This document shows, piece by piece, positions 54,876 to 64,000 of a stretch of 64,000 nt of DNA (position 1 is the first letter of the stretch; every line of letters starts with the position of its first letter). The notes below the pieces were generated by a model that was given only the letters and a program-made list of their open reading frames with translations, was not told the origin of the DNA and made no database searches. This stretch comes from Endozoicomonas numazuensis. Its GTDB lineage: Bacteria; Pseudomonadota; Gammaproteobacteria; Pseudomonadales; Endozoicomonadaceae. Both the position numbers and the translations under genes were made by a program. The stretch lies in assembly GCF_000722635.1 (NCBI RefSeq), contig NZ_JOKH01000002.1, forward strand, positions 1,043,244-1,107,243, written 5' to 3'.

Positions 54876-57866
54876 CTATTTCAGTTTCATCTGCATAAAC
54901 AACTTCAGCGCCACAGCCACATTAGGCATTTGTTTCAATAACTCCAGACTGTTCAGAGTGGGATAGCTCTGCATCAGGGTCATGACCCTATTGCCACCTC
55001 CACCGCCCGGATCCGGTTCATAGTCCCTTTTGGAAGTTGGCCCAAAGCCGTGTTTAATACGATCAATTTCAGAGTCATAATCCTCTCCATCGGGATCAAT
55101 GTTGTTCCTTCTGGCCTCCTCGTCTGTTACAACAACCACCTCAGGAGGCGCACCATCACCTCCATCCAGAGCTCCGCTCCCTTCGTCCGGTATGAAGGGT
55201 GCTGTTATATTCGCCTGTGGTATCACGGGGGAATGATGAGGGTCAGGAGGCGATGCCCAGGAAAAAGAAGTCTCCAGTCCTGCTTCCTCTTCCATCTGAA
55301 TCGACACCTGCCCTCCTGTTGTCAGCCAGGCCCACTGACCCATGCCATTAACCACCAGAGTGGTATTGCCATCCATGAAGGTTTCAGGCACTTCTTCAAG
55401 CTGTTCAGGGTTATCCTCAGCAATTCGATACAGCACAGGTTTACCGTTTCGATGCACCAGCACCAGAATGGTTTTCCGTTCCATCACCACCAGCAGCTGC
55501 ATCAGTGGCAGATCGACATCACCATGAACAAGGTCTCTGGCTATCTGCAACAATCGCCAGCGGCCAAATCGTCGAATGAAGCGCTGCTCCCAGTCACTCT
55601 TTTGAGAGCTGGGGTCTATCAGGTGATACAGAAAATCGACGAGATTGTTTCTGAGAACTAAGGCCTGATGAAATTGATCGTTCTCACCCTGAGATTCGAG
55701 ATAGGCTTGAAAAAACGACTGAACTCCTCTGGGAACGGTATGAACCTTCGACCTTCTGCGTTCAAGGATATCGGCTAACAGTAACAGGTACTTTTTGAGC
55801 CATTGCCATTCGACCCGCCTCTTTCTGGCTTCGTCATAATCTACAGTACTAAACAGCCCCCCCAAATGAGCAGGTAATCCAACACTAAGCAGCCAGTCTT
55901 CCTGAGACATCTGGACAGGCAAGGAATTATCCGATTCTTCCTGCGCGGTTGCAGGATTCATCGGTTGATTATTATCGGGTAGTAATTCAGTGGACTCATC
56001 CATCTCTAGATGCAGCATCTCAAACAATGCATCGACATCAATCGCCGTCTCGGTCTGGCCTGCTGCAGGGCTGACAACAAACCCTTCTTCTTCCAGAAAC
56101 GTTTTCAGTTCATCCAGTGAATCTTTACTCGACAGATCCACAATCCCGGTTTTATCCAGTTGGTAAAGCGCAGCTACCTGCTCATCGAAATTAGACTGAC
56201 ACCGGGCTTTTCCTGTGAAAATCTGAATCACATCCCTGACGGTTTCTATAACCCCTTTTTTCAGCTGTTTTCCGCAGCCTCCGTTGAAACCAATACCGCC
56301 TACCGCCGATGCTGACGGAACCATATAGAACGCCACCGTGCCCTCACCCAAACAGGTATTGCCCATGATATTGCCGGCCATCGTGCCAAAGTTATTGGCT
56401 CCATAGAAAAGCGAAGCAATAAACCCAACCAGGTTGGCAGCAATGTCACCCTTGGGTGTTTGCTCTCCCTCTCTCGTATAAAAGCTGTATAACCACAGCA
56501 TTAAACGCTCAAGGTTTCTGGCACCATTACGGGCAGCCGCTGCCGACTTACCAGACATGGCTGCCAATGCCCCTCCCTGGTAAATCCAGTAGGCCGCCTG
56601 CTCTCCTGTGTTACCACAAAATGCCTGCAGGCTGAGCTCGTCTTCCACCAGCTGAGTCAAACTGCTGGTATCTCCGAAAACATAAACTAAAGCAGGCCCA
56701 ACACTGAGAATCAGTAAGCCACGCGTTGCTACTGTAGCCCGGCTCGATCGCCTGCTGGCTTCTGCCCTATGAAAAACCCGTTCAGGAATAGTCCACCTTT
56801 CATTTACTTCACCGGGCTGCAAGTAACCATCGTCATGGAGTTTTTTCAGCGTGTTTTTTCGCTTTGACACTTTGCCATGAATAGAAAGCCCATCCAGCAG
56901 TAAATCTTTATAGGTCGGTTTACGACACATTCCCAGACACTCAAAGTAGGCATTCATTCGATCATGCACATTGGAGTCCATGGAACAATTATTCCTTTCC
57001 ATGGTGTGCATCACATCAGCCAGCATCTGCACAGTATCCCTGAGCAGAATTTCATCCTCTGCGCTTTTGCCATAAATACTGAAGCTAAGATCGATCAGCT
57101 TGTTTAACAAGAGTGGATAAAGCCCTGCGACCATAAAGGGAATGGTACAAAGACCAGCCGCTACACTCCCGGTCAGCGCCTCCATCCCTCTATAAGCCAT
57201 ACCGCAATCTATGGCTGTAGCCATTCCTGATACCACGGCACAACACAGCTCGCCGATAGAGTGAATACCTTCAAAACGGATCTTGTTGGCTCCCTCTACC
57301 GATAAGAAATTACTGCTCAACATGGCTCCACCTGTGATCAGGCCAGCCATGGCTGTTGCCAAAGTAACGGGAGCTCCCCAAGCTGAAAACAGAGCCGCCA
57401 GTCCGGTGTATGCCGCTATCCGGTTAACCGCTCCGCCAAACAGACACATCACCCTGATGATGTTGGCAATGACCCTGTGGTGATTGAGCTGTTCGCGGGG
57501 TTGGATATTGCCCAGTTCTTTCAGAACCTGAGATAACCTGGCAGCCGCTTCGCCATTCTCTCCCAGCACCGTTTGCATCAGCTCGGGCGTAATTCCGGAG
57601 TCCATAAACATCTGTCGAAGCTCGGGTTCCAGCGAGTCGAACAGCTGAAGAGACTCACTCATATGAATGGCCAGCTGCTCAGGGGAACTCTCATTGCCCT
57701 GAGGTTGATAAATCTCTCCCCCTAAATGATCATCAATGAAAAGATAATTATTCCACCAGCAAAAAGGATTATGGTTTCTACACCACTCCAGAATGCCTGC
57801 TGACACAGAGGGAGCAAACACCATTAAAAGAGCCGTCAGCCAGAAACAGCGGCACATTCGGAGCAT
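54876..57866 (-). CDS. Large secreted or membrane protein of unknown function
   Basis: 996 residues. A cleavable signal peptide is likely (CFWLTALLMVFAPSVSA). Between residues 130 and 270, and again between 380 and 520, are several Gly/Ala-rich hydrophobic segments such as AAYTGLAALFSAWGAPVTLA and PVTLATAMAGLITGGAMLSS, so parts are probably membrane-embedded. The C-terminal third is soluble, acidic and Pro/Gly-rich near the end (DPGGGGGNR). Not recognised; such large orphans in this lineage may be surface or host-interaction proteins, but that is inference. Confidence 0.55.
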   Translation of the reverse strand: MLRMCRCFWLTALLMVFAPSVSAGILEWCRNHNPFCWWNNYLFIDDHLGGEIYQPQGNESSPEQLAIHMSESLQLFDSLEPELRQMFMDSGITPELMQTVLGENGEAAARLSQVLKELGNIQPREQLNHHRVIANIIRVMCLFGGAVNRIAAYTGLAALFSAWGAPVTLATAMAGLITGGAMLSSNFLSVEGANKIRFEGIHSIGELCCAVVSGMATAIDCGMAYRGMEALTGSVAAGLCTIPFMVAGLYPLLLNKLIDLSFSIYGKSAEDEILLRDTVQMLADVMHTMERNNCSMDSNVHDRMNAYFECLGMCRKPTYKDLLLDGLSIHGKVSKRKNTLKKLHDDGYLQPGEVNERWTIPERVFHRAEASRRSSRATVATRGLLILSVGPALVYVFGDTSSLTQLVEDELSLQAFCGNTGEQAAYWIYQGGALAAMSGKSAAAARNGARNLERLMLWLYSFYTREGEQTPKGDIAANLVGFIASLFYGANNFGTMAGNIMGNTCLGEGTVAFYMVPSASAVGGIGFNGGCGKQLKKGVIETVRDVIQIFTGKARCQSNFDEQVAALYQLDKTGIVDLSSKDSLDELKTFLEEEGFVVSPAAGQTETAIDVDALFEMLHLEMDESTELLPDNNQPMNPATAQEESDNSLPVQMSQEDWLLSVGLPAHLGGLFSTVDYDEARKRRVEWQWLKKYLLLLADILERRRSKVHTVPRGVQSFFQAYLESQGENDQFHQALVLRNNLVDFLYHLIDPSSQKSDWEQRFIRRFGRWRLLQIARDLVHGDVDLPLMQLLVVMERKTILVLVHRNGKPVLYRIAEDNPEQLEEVPETFMDGNTTLVVNGMGQWAWLTTGGQVSIQMEEEAGLETSFSWASPPDPHHSPVIPQANITAPFIPDEGSGALDGGDGAPPEVVVVTDEEARRNNIDPDGEDYDSEIDRIKHGFGPTSKRDYEPDPGGGGGNRVMTLMQSYPTLNSLELLKQMPNVAVALKLFMQMKLK

Positions 57867-58171
57867 GAGTCAGAAGCCTCATTTATAAAAAAAGCTGAAG
57901 TATAGACGCGCTGAGAATGGCGCAAGGATTGTTTCTGGTGTGGAATGTCTTACTGGGAAGTTAGCCTAACCCGCGCACGTTAGCACCGCTTTTTCTCCTG
58001 ATTTTATAAAGGCTTTTTGGCAATCGGTATTACTCATCCGCGACCAGACTTCGTCTCTCATGCGAAAGAGCCTATGGTATTTCTGCTTTCTGGTTGAGTG
58101 AATCCCGCAATCGCAGGCCGAGATCAGTCGGAGTAAACTTCATACTTTAAAGTTTAAGATCAGAAGTAATC
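57867..58171. other. Intergenic region between divergent genes
   Basis: 305 bp between divergent starts. I see no repeat, ORF or confident promoter. Confidence 0.4.
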
Positions 58172-59014
58172 ATGCCTTACAAAAATATGATAGGTCTTGG
58201 GGTTGCCGGTAACTTTGCCGGTCATCTGGAGCAGGCAGGGGAAGCCTCTGACTTTCAATCAGTAAAAGTCTCTGAAGCCATTCAGCCCAAAGCTATTTTC
58301 CCTTTCTATGTCCCTTCTGAAGACTCCGGATTTTTGTCTACCTATCCGCTGTCGAATGACAAAATCACGATGCCGGAAACGGATGGTTGCCTGCAGATCG
58401 AACCAGAAGTAGCTCTGATCTGTGACATTCAGTACAGCATTGATGATCAGACTGGAGAGAGAACGGTTTTGGCACTGACTCCAAAACAGTTCGCAGCTTA
58501 CAACGACTGTTCTATTCGCAAACCCAATGCCCTCAAAATCAGCGAAAAGAAAAACTGGGGCGCTCATACCAAAGGCATCGCCAGTACGCTGCTTGAACTC
58601 GACAGCCTGGAGCAAGGTGGCACACTGGATCGTTTCAGAATCGCCAGCTACCACAAAAAAGAGGGGGATATCTTCCGGTACGGTGAAGACAGCCCGACGG
58701 TGGGCTACAGCTATTTTCACCAGAAGTTGCTGGACTGGATTGTTGAGCGCATGAATCACCAAAAAGATACCGGACCAGCAGAAAATATTGCCTCACTTCT
58801 GGCTAAAGCCAATTACCCTGAACAGGCGCTGATCAGCATTGGTGCTACCCGTTACACCGATTATGGCGAGTCACATTTTCTGCAACCCGGAGATACCAGC
58901 ATTGTTGTCGTTTATGACGGAGAGCTGTTCCACGAAGAAGAAATTCTGGAGATGGCCGCTCTGAACGACTTTCCTGATACGGGCCTTTCTGCCCTGATTC
59001 AACACGTCTGCTAA
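58172..59014 (+). CDS. DUF5718-like protein (fumarylacetoacetase-like fold)
   Basis: 280 residues. The text MIGLGVAGNFAGHLEQAGEA followed by DFQSVKVSEA and IEPEVALICDI resembles DUF5718, which is related to fumarylacetoacetate hydrolase. The E and D residues of IEPEVAL could be metal ligands as in that fold. The function is unknown. It lies 140 bp upstream of the TetR gene and may be a separate unit. Confidence 0.65.
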   Translation: MPYKNMIGLGVAGNFAGHLEQAGEASDFQSVKVSEAIQPKAIFPFYVPSEDSGFLSTYPLSNDKITMPETDGCLQIEPEVALICDIQYSIDDQTGERTVLALTPKQFAAYNDCSIRKPNALKISEKKNWGAHTKGIASTLLELDSLEQGGTLDRFRIASYHKKEGDIFRYGEDSPTVGYSYFHQKLLDWIVERMNHQKDTGPAENIASLLAKANYPEQALISIGATRYTDYGESHFLQPGDTSIVVVYDGELFHEEEILEMAALNDFPDTGLSALIQHVC

Positions 59015-59082
59015 TCCATTCCTTTAAGAAAACCAGGGAAGGTTTTCTGATCCCTCAGAAATAATTTTAATTGCATTCTATT

Positions 59083-59101
59083 TTTAGAAAGGTATTCTAA
59101 A
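59083..59101. promoter_or_regulatory. Candidate operator of the acyl-CoA operon
   Basis: Palindrome TTTAGAA-AGGTA-TTCTAAA about 55 bp before the TetR gene start; an additional ATTCTA half-site lies just upstream at about 59075. It is a likely autoregulatory site. Confidence 0.5.
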
Positions 59102-59153
59102 TATCCACAGCCATGAGCTGTACTTCATAAATCGTGATGTAGCGGATACCTGT

Positions 59154-59945
59154 ATGAGTCTGAGAGAAAAAGGCAAAGCCCGAAGAAAACAACAGATTCT
59201 GGATGCCGTGGTTACCCTTCTTCAGGCGGAAGGTTTCAGTGCACTCTCTACTTCACGTATCGCAGAAGAAGCCGAGGTCAGCGTTGCAACGCTCTATAAC
59301 CTCATGGGCTCAATCGACAACATTCTGGATGTCATTGTTGAGCAGCTGTTTACCGAATTTGAATCAGCCTACACTCATATCACCCGTGATCTCGCGCCAC
59401 TTGCCATTATTGAAGGCGTCAGTGAAGCCGCTTACAGCTTCCTGAAAAAAGATGAGTCCAAGTACAAAGCTGTCCTGAAAGCGGTTTTCCAGATCAATGT
59501 TTCCAGAGAACTGACAGTTCCTGTTTTCCACACTGCCCAGAACAATCGCACATTGTTTATTAGTGCTATACGACAGTTACAAAACAGTGGAGCCATGCTG
59601 CCAGGACTATCGCCTCAGCTACTGGCTGAACAAATGTTAATTACTCAGGTAATGTTGCTGGAAAACTGGTCAGCCGGGGTTATCAACCTGGAGCGCTTTA
59701 GACTCACCAGCAAATTCCACTTTTTACTGTTAATCAAAGCTTGGGCCAGCCCAGAACTGAACATCGAATTACAACAAAAAATATTGGAGATTCAAGGCAG
59801 TATCGAAGCTCTTATGGGATCGAGTGACGCGCAAAAGCGCAGACCTCAGGCCACGAAAACGGGCCAGAACAAAACAATAAAAACAAGAAGTGAAAAAGAG
59901 GTACTTTCCTATGAAGACCGATCTCTGCAAAAAGCTGGGTCTTGA
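59154..59945 (+). CDS. TetR-family regulator
   Basis: 263 residues. Helix-turn-helix: KQQILDAVVTLLQAEGFSAL, then SRIAEEAEVSVATLYNLMGS. The C-terminal domain is all-helical, with a basic tail (KKRPQATKTGQNKTIKTR-type) that is unusual and overlaps the start of the next gene by 35 bp. It probably represses the downstream acyl-CoA genes, with the palindrome at 59083 as operator. Confidence 0.85.
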   Translation: MSLREKGKARRKQQILDAVVTLLQAEGFSALSTSRIAEEAEVSVATLYNLMGSIDNILDVIVEQLFTEFESAYTHITRDLAPLAIIEGVSEAAYSFLKKDESKYKAVLKAVFQINVSRELTVPVFHTAQNNRTLFISAIRQLQNSGAMLPGLSPQLLAEQMLITQVMLLENWSAGVINLERFRLTSKFHFLLLIKAWASPELNIELQQKILEIQGSIEALMGSSDAQKRRPQATKTGQNKTIKTRSEKEVLSYEDRSLQKAGS

Positions 59946-61026
59946 TGCCCCTATCTTTGCCTTTACCCATTGCCGTGACGTTGTCGTTGAAGTGAGTAAA
60001 GCTGGCGGCATTGGTGTTTTCGGTGCTGCAGGCTATACCCCGGAACAATTAAAGCAGGAATTGGACTGGATTCAGGACAAAGTAGGCGACAAGCCTTTCG
60101 GTATTGATGTCATCATGCCCAACAATTACATGGGAGACGAAGTTCCGGACCTGGAGGCCATGATTCCTGAAGAGCACAAAGTCTGGGTGGAATCGGTCAT
60201 GCAGAAATACGACATTCCTCCTCTTCCCAGAGACCTTGATGGTGACAGCTATCACAGTGTCAACGGTTCCGACATTGGCTGGACACACAAAATCTGTCGT
60301 CAGCTTCTCGAAGTCGCCTTTGAATACCCCAACCTGAAAGTGATGGTCAATGCCCTGGGAACACCTCCTCAGGATATTCTGGATACCTGTAAGGAAAAAG
60401 GTATTCTTGTTGGCGCTCTGGCAGGCAAGGTGAAGCACGCTGTTGCTCACAAAGAAGGTGGCCTGGACTTTGTTGTGGCTCAGGGTCATGAAGCCGGTGG
60501 CCATACCGGTAAAGTCACCACAATGGTTCTGATTCCCCAAGTGGTTGATGCCGTGCACCCCATGCCGGTACTCGCAGCAGGCGGTATTGGCGGAGGCCGT
60601 CAGATGGCTGCGGCCATGGCACTGGGTGCTGAGGGTGTCTGGTGCGGTTCTGTCTGGCTGACCTCTCCAGAATCTGAGGTGGAACCCCTACCCAAACGCA
60701 AACTGATTGAAGCCACCAGCGAAGACACCGTTCAATCCAAAATGATCAGCGGTAAACCGGCTCGAATGCTGCGTTCCAAGTGGACAGATGAATGGGAAAG
60801 TGAAGAATGCCCCGGCGCACTGCCTATGCCACTACAGGGCATGCTGGCCCAGGAAGCCCACATTCGAATTGCCCGAGCACAAAATGAAGAACTGGCTTTT
60901 TACCCTACTGGCCAGATCGTCGGCATGATGAATGAAGAAAAAGGCTGCAAAACTATCATGTACGACATGCTCAATGAGTACCTGGAATCTCTTGAGCGTC
61001 TCAATGGACTATTGGAAGAAGCCTGA
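59911..61026 (+). CDS. Nitronate monooxygenase/2-nitropropane dioxygenase-like flavoprotein
   Basis: 371 residues from ATG 59911, behind GAGGT; the longer frame from 59890 is rejected. FMN TIM-barrel fold with GGIGVFGAAG near residue 33, AQGHEAGGHTGKVTTMVL (catalytic His region) and the phosphate-binding PVLAAGGIGGGRQMAAAMAL. In operons with CoA ligase and thiolase this family is often of uncertain substrate and may act as an enoyl reductase rather than on nitronates. Translationally coupled to the TetR gene. Confidence 0.85.
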   Translation: MKTDLCKKLGLDAPIFAFTHCRDVVVEVSKAGGIGVFGAAGYTPEQLKQELDWIQDKVGDKPFGIDVIMPNNYMGDEVPDLEAMIPEEHKVWVESVMQKYDIPPLPRDLDGDSYHSVNGSDIGWTHKICRQLLEVAFEYPNLKVMVNALGTPPQDILDTCKEKGILVGALAGKVKHAVAHKEGGLDFVVAQGHEAGGHTGKVTTMVLIPQVVDAVHPMPVLAAGGIGGGRQMAAAMALGAEGVWCGSVWLTSPESEVEPLPKRKLIEATSEDTVQSKMISGKPARMLRSKWTDEWESEECPGALPMPLQGMLAQEAHIRIARAQNEELAFYPTGQIVGMMNEEKGCKTIMYDMLNEYLESLERLNGLLEEA

Positions 61027-61067
61027 GCCTGAGCCTGAAATAGCATAAAAAAATAAGGAATACCCGC

Positions 61068-61874
61068 ATGGCAGCCGTAGAATTTAAAAAAGAAGGGCAT
61101 ATTGCCTGGATCACCATTAACCGCCCCGAAGCCAAAAACACTCTGGATGCAGAGGCATTCGTCAATCTCAAGGAAGCCTGGGATCAGGTTCGTGAAGACG
61201 ACGAAATTCGTGTAGCTATCCTGACCGCAGAAGGCCAGGAAGATTTCTGCTGCGGTGGTGACCTCTCCGGTGTCATTCCCCTTTGGATGGGCACCAAACA
61301 GCCAGAAACCGACATCGAACAAAAACTACTGGCTGATCCACAGACTGTGGATAAAGTCATGCTGAAAGCCGAACCTGTGTATAAGCCCATCATTGCAGCG
61401 ATTAATGGTCGTGCCTTGGGTGGTGGTTGTGAAATTCTTCAGGCGACAGATATTCGTATTGCCGCAGACACCGCCACTTTTGGTTTGCCAGAACCTAAAC
61501 GCGGAATTGTTCCGGGTGGCGGCTCCATGGTTCGTCTGGTGCGCCAGCTACCCTATGCTCATGCCATGAAACTCCTGCTGACGGGTGAACCAATCAATGC
61601 AGACACAGCTCAACAGATTGGATTAGTCAGCGAAGTCTGCCCTGCAGCTGACCTGCAAGACAGAGCCAAAGCTCTGGCTGAACAACTTGCCCAAAATGCT
61701 CCTCTTGCCCTTCAGGCGATCAAACGTACTGCTCTGGAAAGTTATACCGACGACTGGAATGCTGCGTTTGAGAAAGAGACTCATGAATCCGCCATGATCA
61801 TGATGAGCAAGGACGCCCGCGAAGGGACCAAAGCGTTCAAGGAAAAACGACAGCCTGAATTCACCGCAGCCTGA
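61068..61874 (+). CDS. Enoyl-CoA hydratase/isomerase (crotonase) family protein
   Basis: 268 residues. Oxyanion-hole segments are EDFCCGGDLSGVIPLW and INGRALGGGCEILQATDIRI; the catalytic-position text GLPEPKRGIVPGGGSMVRL follows. AAGGAA is a good ribosome site, and the adjoining AAAAAATAA (61047-61055) includes an AAnAAnAA match that overlaps it, a possible Hfq/Crc target. Its operon companions are the flavoprotein, CoA ligase and thiolase. Confidence 0.87.
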   Translation: MAAVEFKKEGHIAWITINRPEAKNTLDAEAFVNLKEAWDQVREDDEIRVAILTAEGQEDFCCGGDLSGVIPLWMGTKQPETDIEQKLLADPQTVDKVMLKAEPVYKPIIAAINGRALGGGCEILQATDIRIAADTATFGLPEPKRGIVPGGGSMVRLVRQLPYAHAMKLLLTGEPINADTAQQIGLVSEVCPAADLQDRAKALAEQLAQNAPLALQAIKRTALESYTDDWNAAFEKETHESAMIMMSKDAREGTKAFKEKRQPEFTAA

Positions 61875-61973
61875 GCAGCTAAACCAACAGAAAAGAACAG
61901 GAAGTGCAGCGTAGCGAATCACAAAAATATTGAACAACTGCACCTCCATAATAATAAGGAACAGGGAATCACT

Positions 61974-63560
61974 ATGTCTCAGAGTATCTACGAGGCGGCC
62001 AGGGCTCAGGCCTCGGTTGGCATGGAAATCGCGGCCATTGCTGAACACGCCCCCGAGCGCATCGCTATCTTCAGTGAACTGGGCAATCTGAGCTTCAGTG
62101 AGCTCAATGGACAGGTGAATAAGCTATCTCATTTACTCCGCAACAGAGGCTTCAAAGAAGGCGATGCCCTCGCTCTCTGCTGCAGTAATCGTCCGGAGTT
62201 TGTTGTCGCAGCCCTCACTGCTCATCGATTGGGTGGACGACTGACTCCGGTCAACTGGCATCTGTCTGCTGATGAAATCACCTATATCGTCAAAAACTGT
62301 GAAGCCAAAGCTTTCATTGCTGACACTCGTATCGCCGACAAAGTCACTGACGCCATCAGCGACAACAACTTGCTTTCTGTCAGCCTTTCAGTAGGAGGGA
62401 CTATTGACGGTTATGAAAGTTGGGATCAGGCGCTGTCTGGCCAACCAGAAACTAACATTGAAAATCCCGTTCGTGGAACCATGATGCTCTATACCTCCGG
62501 CACTTCGGGTCGTCCCAAAGGTGTACTACGGAAACAGCCAGACCCTGAAATGGCTGCAGGATTACAGGATCTTTTCACCATGGTCTTTCAGTATCAGCCC
62601 GATGCAGGCACTGATCGTTCACTGGTCACAGGTCCTCTTTATCACGCAGGGCCCTTCAATCTTTGCATGATGACCCCGCTGGTTTCCGGAATCAGTATCG
62701 TCATTATGGACAAATGGGAGGCTGAGCCAAGTCTGAACCTGATCGAGCAGCATCGAATCACCCACAGCTTTTTTGTGCCCGCCATGTTTGTCCGCCTGCT
62801 CCAGCTGAAGGAGAGTGTTCGCCAGCAATACGATGTGTCTTCCCTGCGCTTTGTCATTCACGGTGCAGCACCCTGTTCTATTGAAACCAAGCAAGCCATG
62901 ATGGACTGGTTTGGCCCGATCATCTGGGAAATGTTTGCCGGAACGGAAGGACCAGGCACCATTGTCAGTCCTCAGGAATGGTTGGATAAACCAGGTACTG
63001 TGGGTAAAGCGGCTCCAGGCCAGATCCGGATTCTGGATGATCAGGGTCAGGATCTGCCAGCCGGCGAAGCGGGTCGTATTTTCCTGAAAAACCCGGAAGA
63101 AAGCCGTTTTGAATATTACCAAGATGAGCAGAAAACCCGGGACGCTCAATATAATGGCTATTTCACTGCCGGTGATATTGGCTACCTGGACGACGACGGA
63201 TATTTATTCCTGACTGGACGAAGTGCTGAGATCATCATTTCCGGTGGCGTTAATATTTATCCACAGGAAATAGACGACGTAATTGCACTGCATCCAGCTG
63301 TAGCTGATGTCGCCTGTGTCGGCGTTCCTTCTAAAGAATGGGGTGAAGCGGTCAAAGCCGTCGTACAGCTGAAGTCCGAAGTCTCCTCAACAGAACAACT
63401 AAGCACTGAATTGATCGATTTTGCCAGTGTCCGTCTGGCTCGCCAGAAGCTCCCGAAAAGTATCGACTTTATCGAAACGCTTCCCCGTTCTGAAGCGGGC
63501 AAGGTTCTGCGGAGAAAAATCCGGGAAACCTACTGGGCAGACATTGAGAAAAAAATATAA
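61974..63560 (+). CDS. Acyl-CoA synthetase (AMP-binding family)
   Basis: 528 residues. The P-loop is MMLYTSGTSGRPKGVLR near residue 170, the adenine motif is WEMFAGTEGPGT, the hinge is YLDDDGYLFLTGR, and the C-terminal catalytic Lys is in RSEAGKVLRRKI. It activates a carboxylic acid to its CoA thioester for the adjacent crotonase and thiolase. The mRNA start has AATAATAA (61950-61957) beside the ribosome site AAGGAA, a good Hfq/Crc target candidate. The substrate is not known. Confidence 0.88.
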   Translation: MSQSIYEAARAQASVGMEIAAIAEHAPERIAIFSELGNLSFSELNGQVNKLSHLLRNRGFKEGDALALCCSNRPEFVVAALTAHRLGGRLTPVNWHLSADEITYIVKNCEAKAFIADTRIADKVTDAISDNNLLSVSLSVGGTIDGYESWDQALSGQPETNIENPVRGTMMLYTSGTSGRPKGVLRKQPDPEMAAGLQDLFTMVFQYQPDAGTDRSLVTGPLYHAGPFNLCMMTPLVSGISIVIMDKWEAEPSLNLIEQHRITHSFFVPAMFVRLLQLKESVRQQYDVSSLRFVIHGAAPCSIETKQAMMDWFGPIIWEMFAGTEGPGTIVSPQEWLDKPGTVGKAAPGQIRILDDQGQDLPAGEAGRIFLKNPEESRFEYYQDEQKTRDAQYNGYFTAGDIGYLDDDGYLFLTGRSAEIIISGGVNIYPQEIDDVIALHPAVADVACVGVPSKEWGEAVKAVVQLKSEVSSTEQLSTELIDFASVRLARQKLPKSIDFIETLPRSEAGKVLRRKIRETYWADIEKKI

Positions 63561-63571
63561 AGGCAGCCGTA

Positions 63572-64000
63572 ATGACAGAACTCAATCCAAATACGCCCGT
63601 CCTCGTGGGTATTGGCATTATTGAACAACGCATGGATGACCCTTCTAAGGCGAAAGAAGCCTGGCAATTAATGGCCGATTCCGTGTCTGCTGCAGCTTCT
63701 GACGCTCAGGCAGAAAGCCTGCTGAAGGACATCGACAAAGTCTATGTTCCACAAAGCCTCTGGCCCTACTCGGATCCGGGTCGACTGATTGCCGATGAAG
63801 TCGGCGCCAGTCAAGCCAAAACGGTACTGGGTCAGATCGGTGTGCTTCAGCAAACCCTGATGGGTGATGCCTGTGAAGCCATTCAAAATGGCGACATCGA
63901 TGTTGCTGTTGTCACCGGTGGTGATGCCAAGTACCGCGAGTTGATTGCCCGTTTTGGCAATATTGAACTGACCGACACCCAACAGACTGAAAAGCCGGAT
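63572..64000 (+). CDS. Thiolase-like (acetyl-CoA acetyltransferase) protein, N-terminal part
   Basis: The frame runs off the window; 143 residues are visible from ATG 63572. It opens PVLVGIGIIEQRMDDPSKAK and continues ALMADSV-type helices and CEAIQNGDIDVAVVTGGDAK, which fits the SCP2/lipid-transfer-type thiolases. The active-site Cys region is not clearly seen, and the rest lies outside the window. It is the fourth enzyme gene of the operon, 12 bp after the ligase. Confidence 0.75.
   Translation, partial: MTELNPNTPVLVGIGIIEQRMDDPSKAKEAWQLMADSVSAAASDAQAESLLKDIDKVYVPQSLWPYSDPGRLIADEVGASQAKTVLGQIGVLQQTLMGDACEAIQNGDIDVAVVTGGDAKYRELIARFGNIELTDTQQTEKPD

Noticed and set aside
1..64000. tRNA, rRNA, CRISPR array or replication origin
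   Set aside because: No cloverleaf, rRNA-like stretch, spaced repeat array or DnaA-box cluster was noticed on reading both strands, though a covariance search was not possible.

Overview
The window looks like a chromosomal segment of a marine, host-associated gammaproteobacterium, most like Endozoicomonas or a relative in the Oceanospirillales. This rests on gene content (an acyclic-terpene atu operon, NiSOD, a type-6 Hcp with a lipase, effector-like orphans, several IS families), not on a marker gene; no rRNA or tRNA was seen.

Layout. 1-4.4 kb: end of a type I-secreted PA14 protein, two opposite-strand genes of unknown role (one pentapeptide-repeat) and an ArsR regulator. 4.7-10.5 kb: a HAD phosphatase, then a minus-strand ABC importer operon (binding protein, phosphodiesterase, two permeases, ATPase) with a 170-bp palindromic MITE inserted in it. 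11.5-15.9 kb: malic enzyme, a PhyH-type dioxygenase and a dicarboxylate symporter. 16.0-25.4 kb: atuR and the divergent atuABCDEF operon for citronellol/geraniol-type terpenes. 27.3-34.0 kb: glutathione reductase, a reverse transcriptase-nitrilase fusion of the DRT1 antiphage type, and a divergent Schlafen/AlbA ATP-binding protein. 34.1-38.3 kb: a NiSOD operon (sodN, sodX) broken up by IS30 and ISL3 elements. 38.3-46.6 kb: a decayed cysteine-protease-like gene, an OppA-type binding protein, isocitrate lyase and pntAB. 46.8-49.3 kb: hcp, a DUF6795-like protein, a class 3 lipase and a small membrane protein. 49.5-52 kb: nested IS remnants. 52-58 kb: large unknown envelope proteins. 58.2-64 kb: a DUF5718-like gene and a TetR-led acyl-CoA operon (nitronate monooxygenase-like, crotonase, CoA ligase, thiolase, cut by the window edge).

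The most striking feature lies between the genes. Three related minus-strand intergenic elements (about 10.67-11.12, 25.69-26.10 and 26.67-27.08 kb) share the same architecture: a three-part TGTTAC/GTAACA upstream site, a sigma-54-like promoter (TGGCAC-N5-TTGTA) about 129 bp downstream, and a 250-280 nt RNA with stem-loops whose loops carry AAnAAnAA, closed by a long-range stem with a U-rich tail. This is the architecture of the Pseudomonas CrcZ/CrcY RNAs, which are CbrB/RpoN-driven decoys for Hfq-Crc. Stem pairs change in compensating fashion between copies. I read them as a triplicated CrcZ-like family controlling carbon catabolite repression, fitting the catabolic operons around them.
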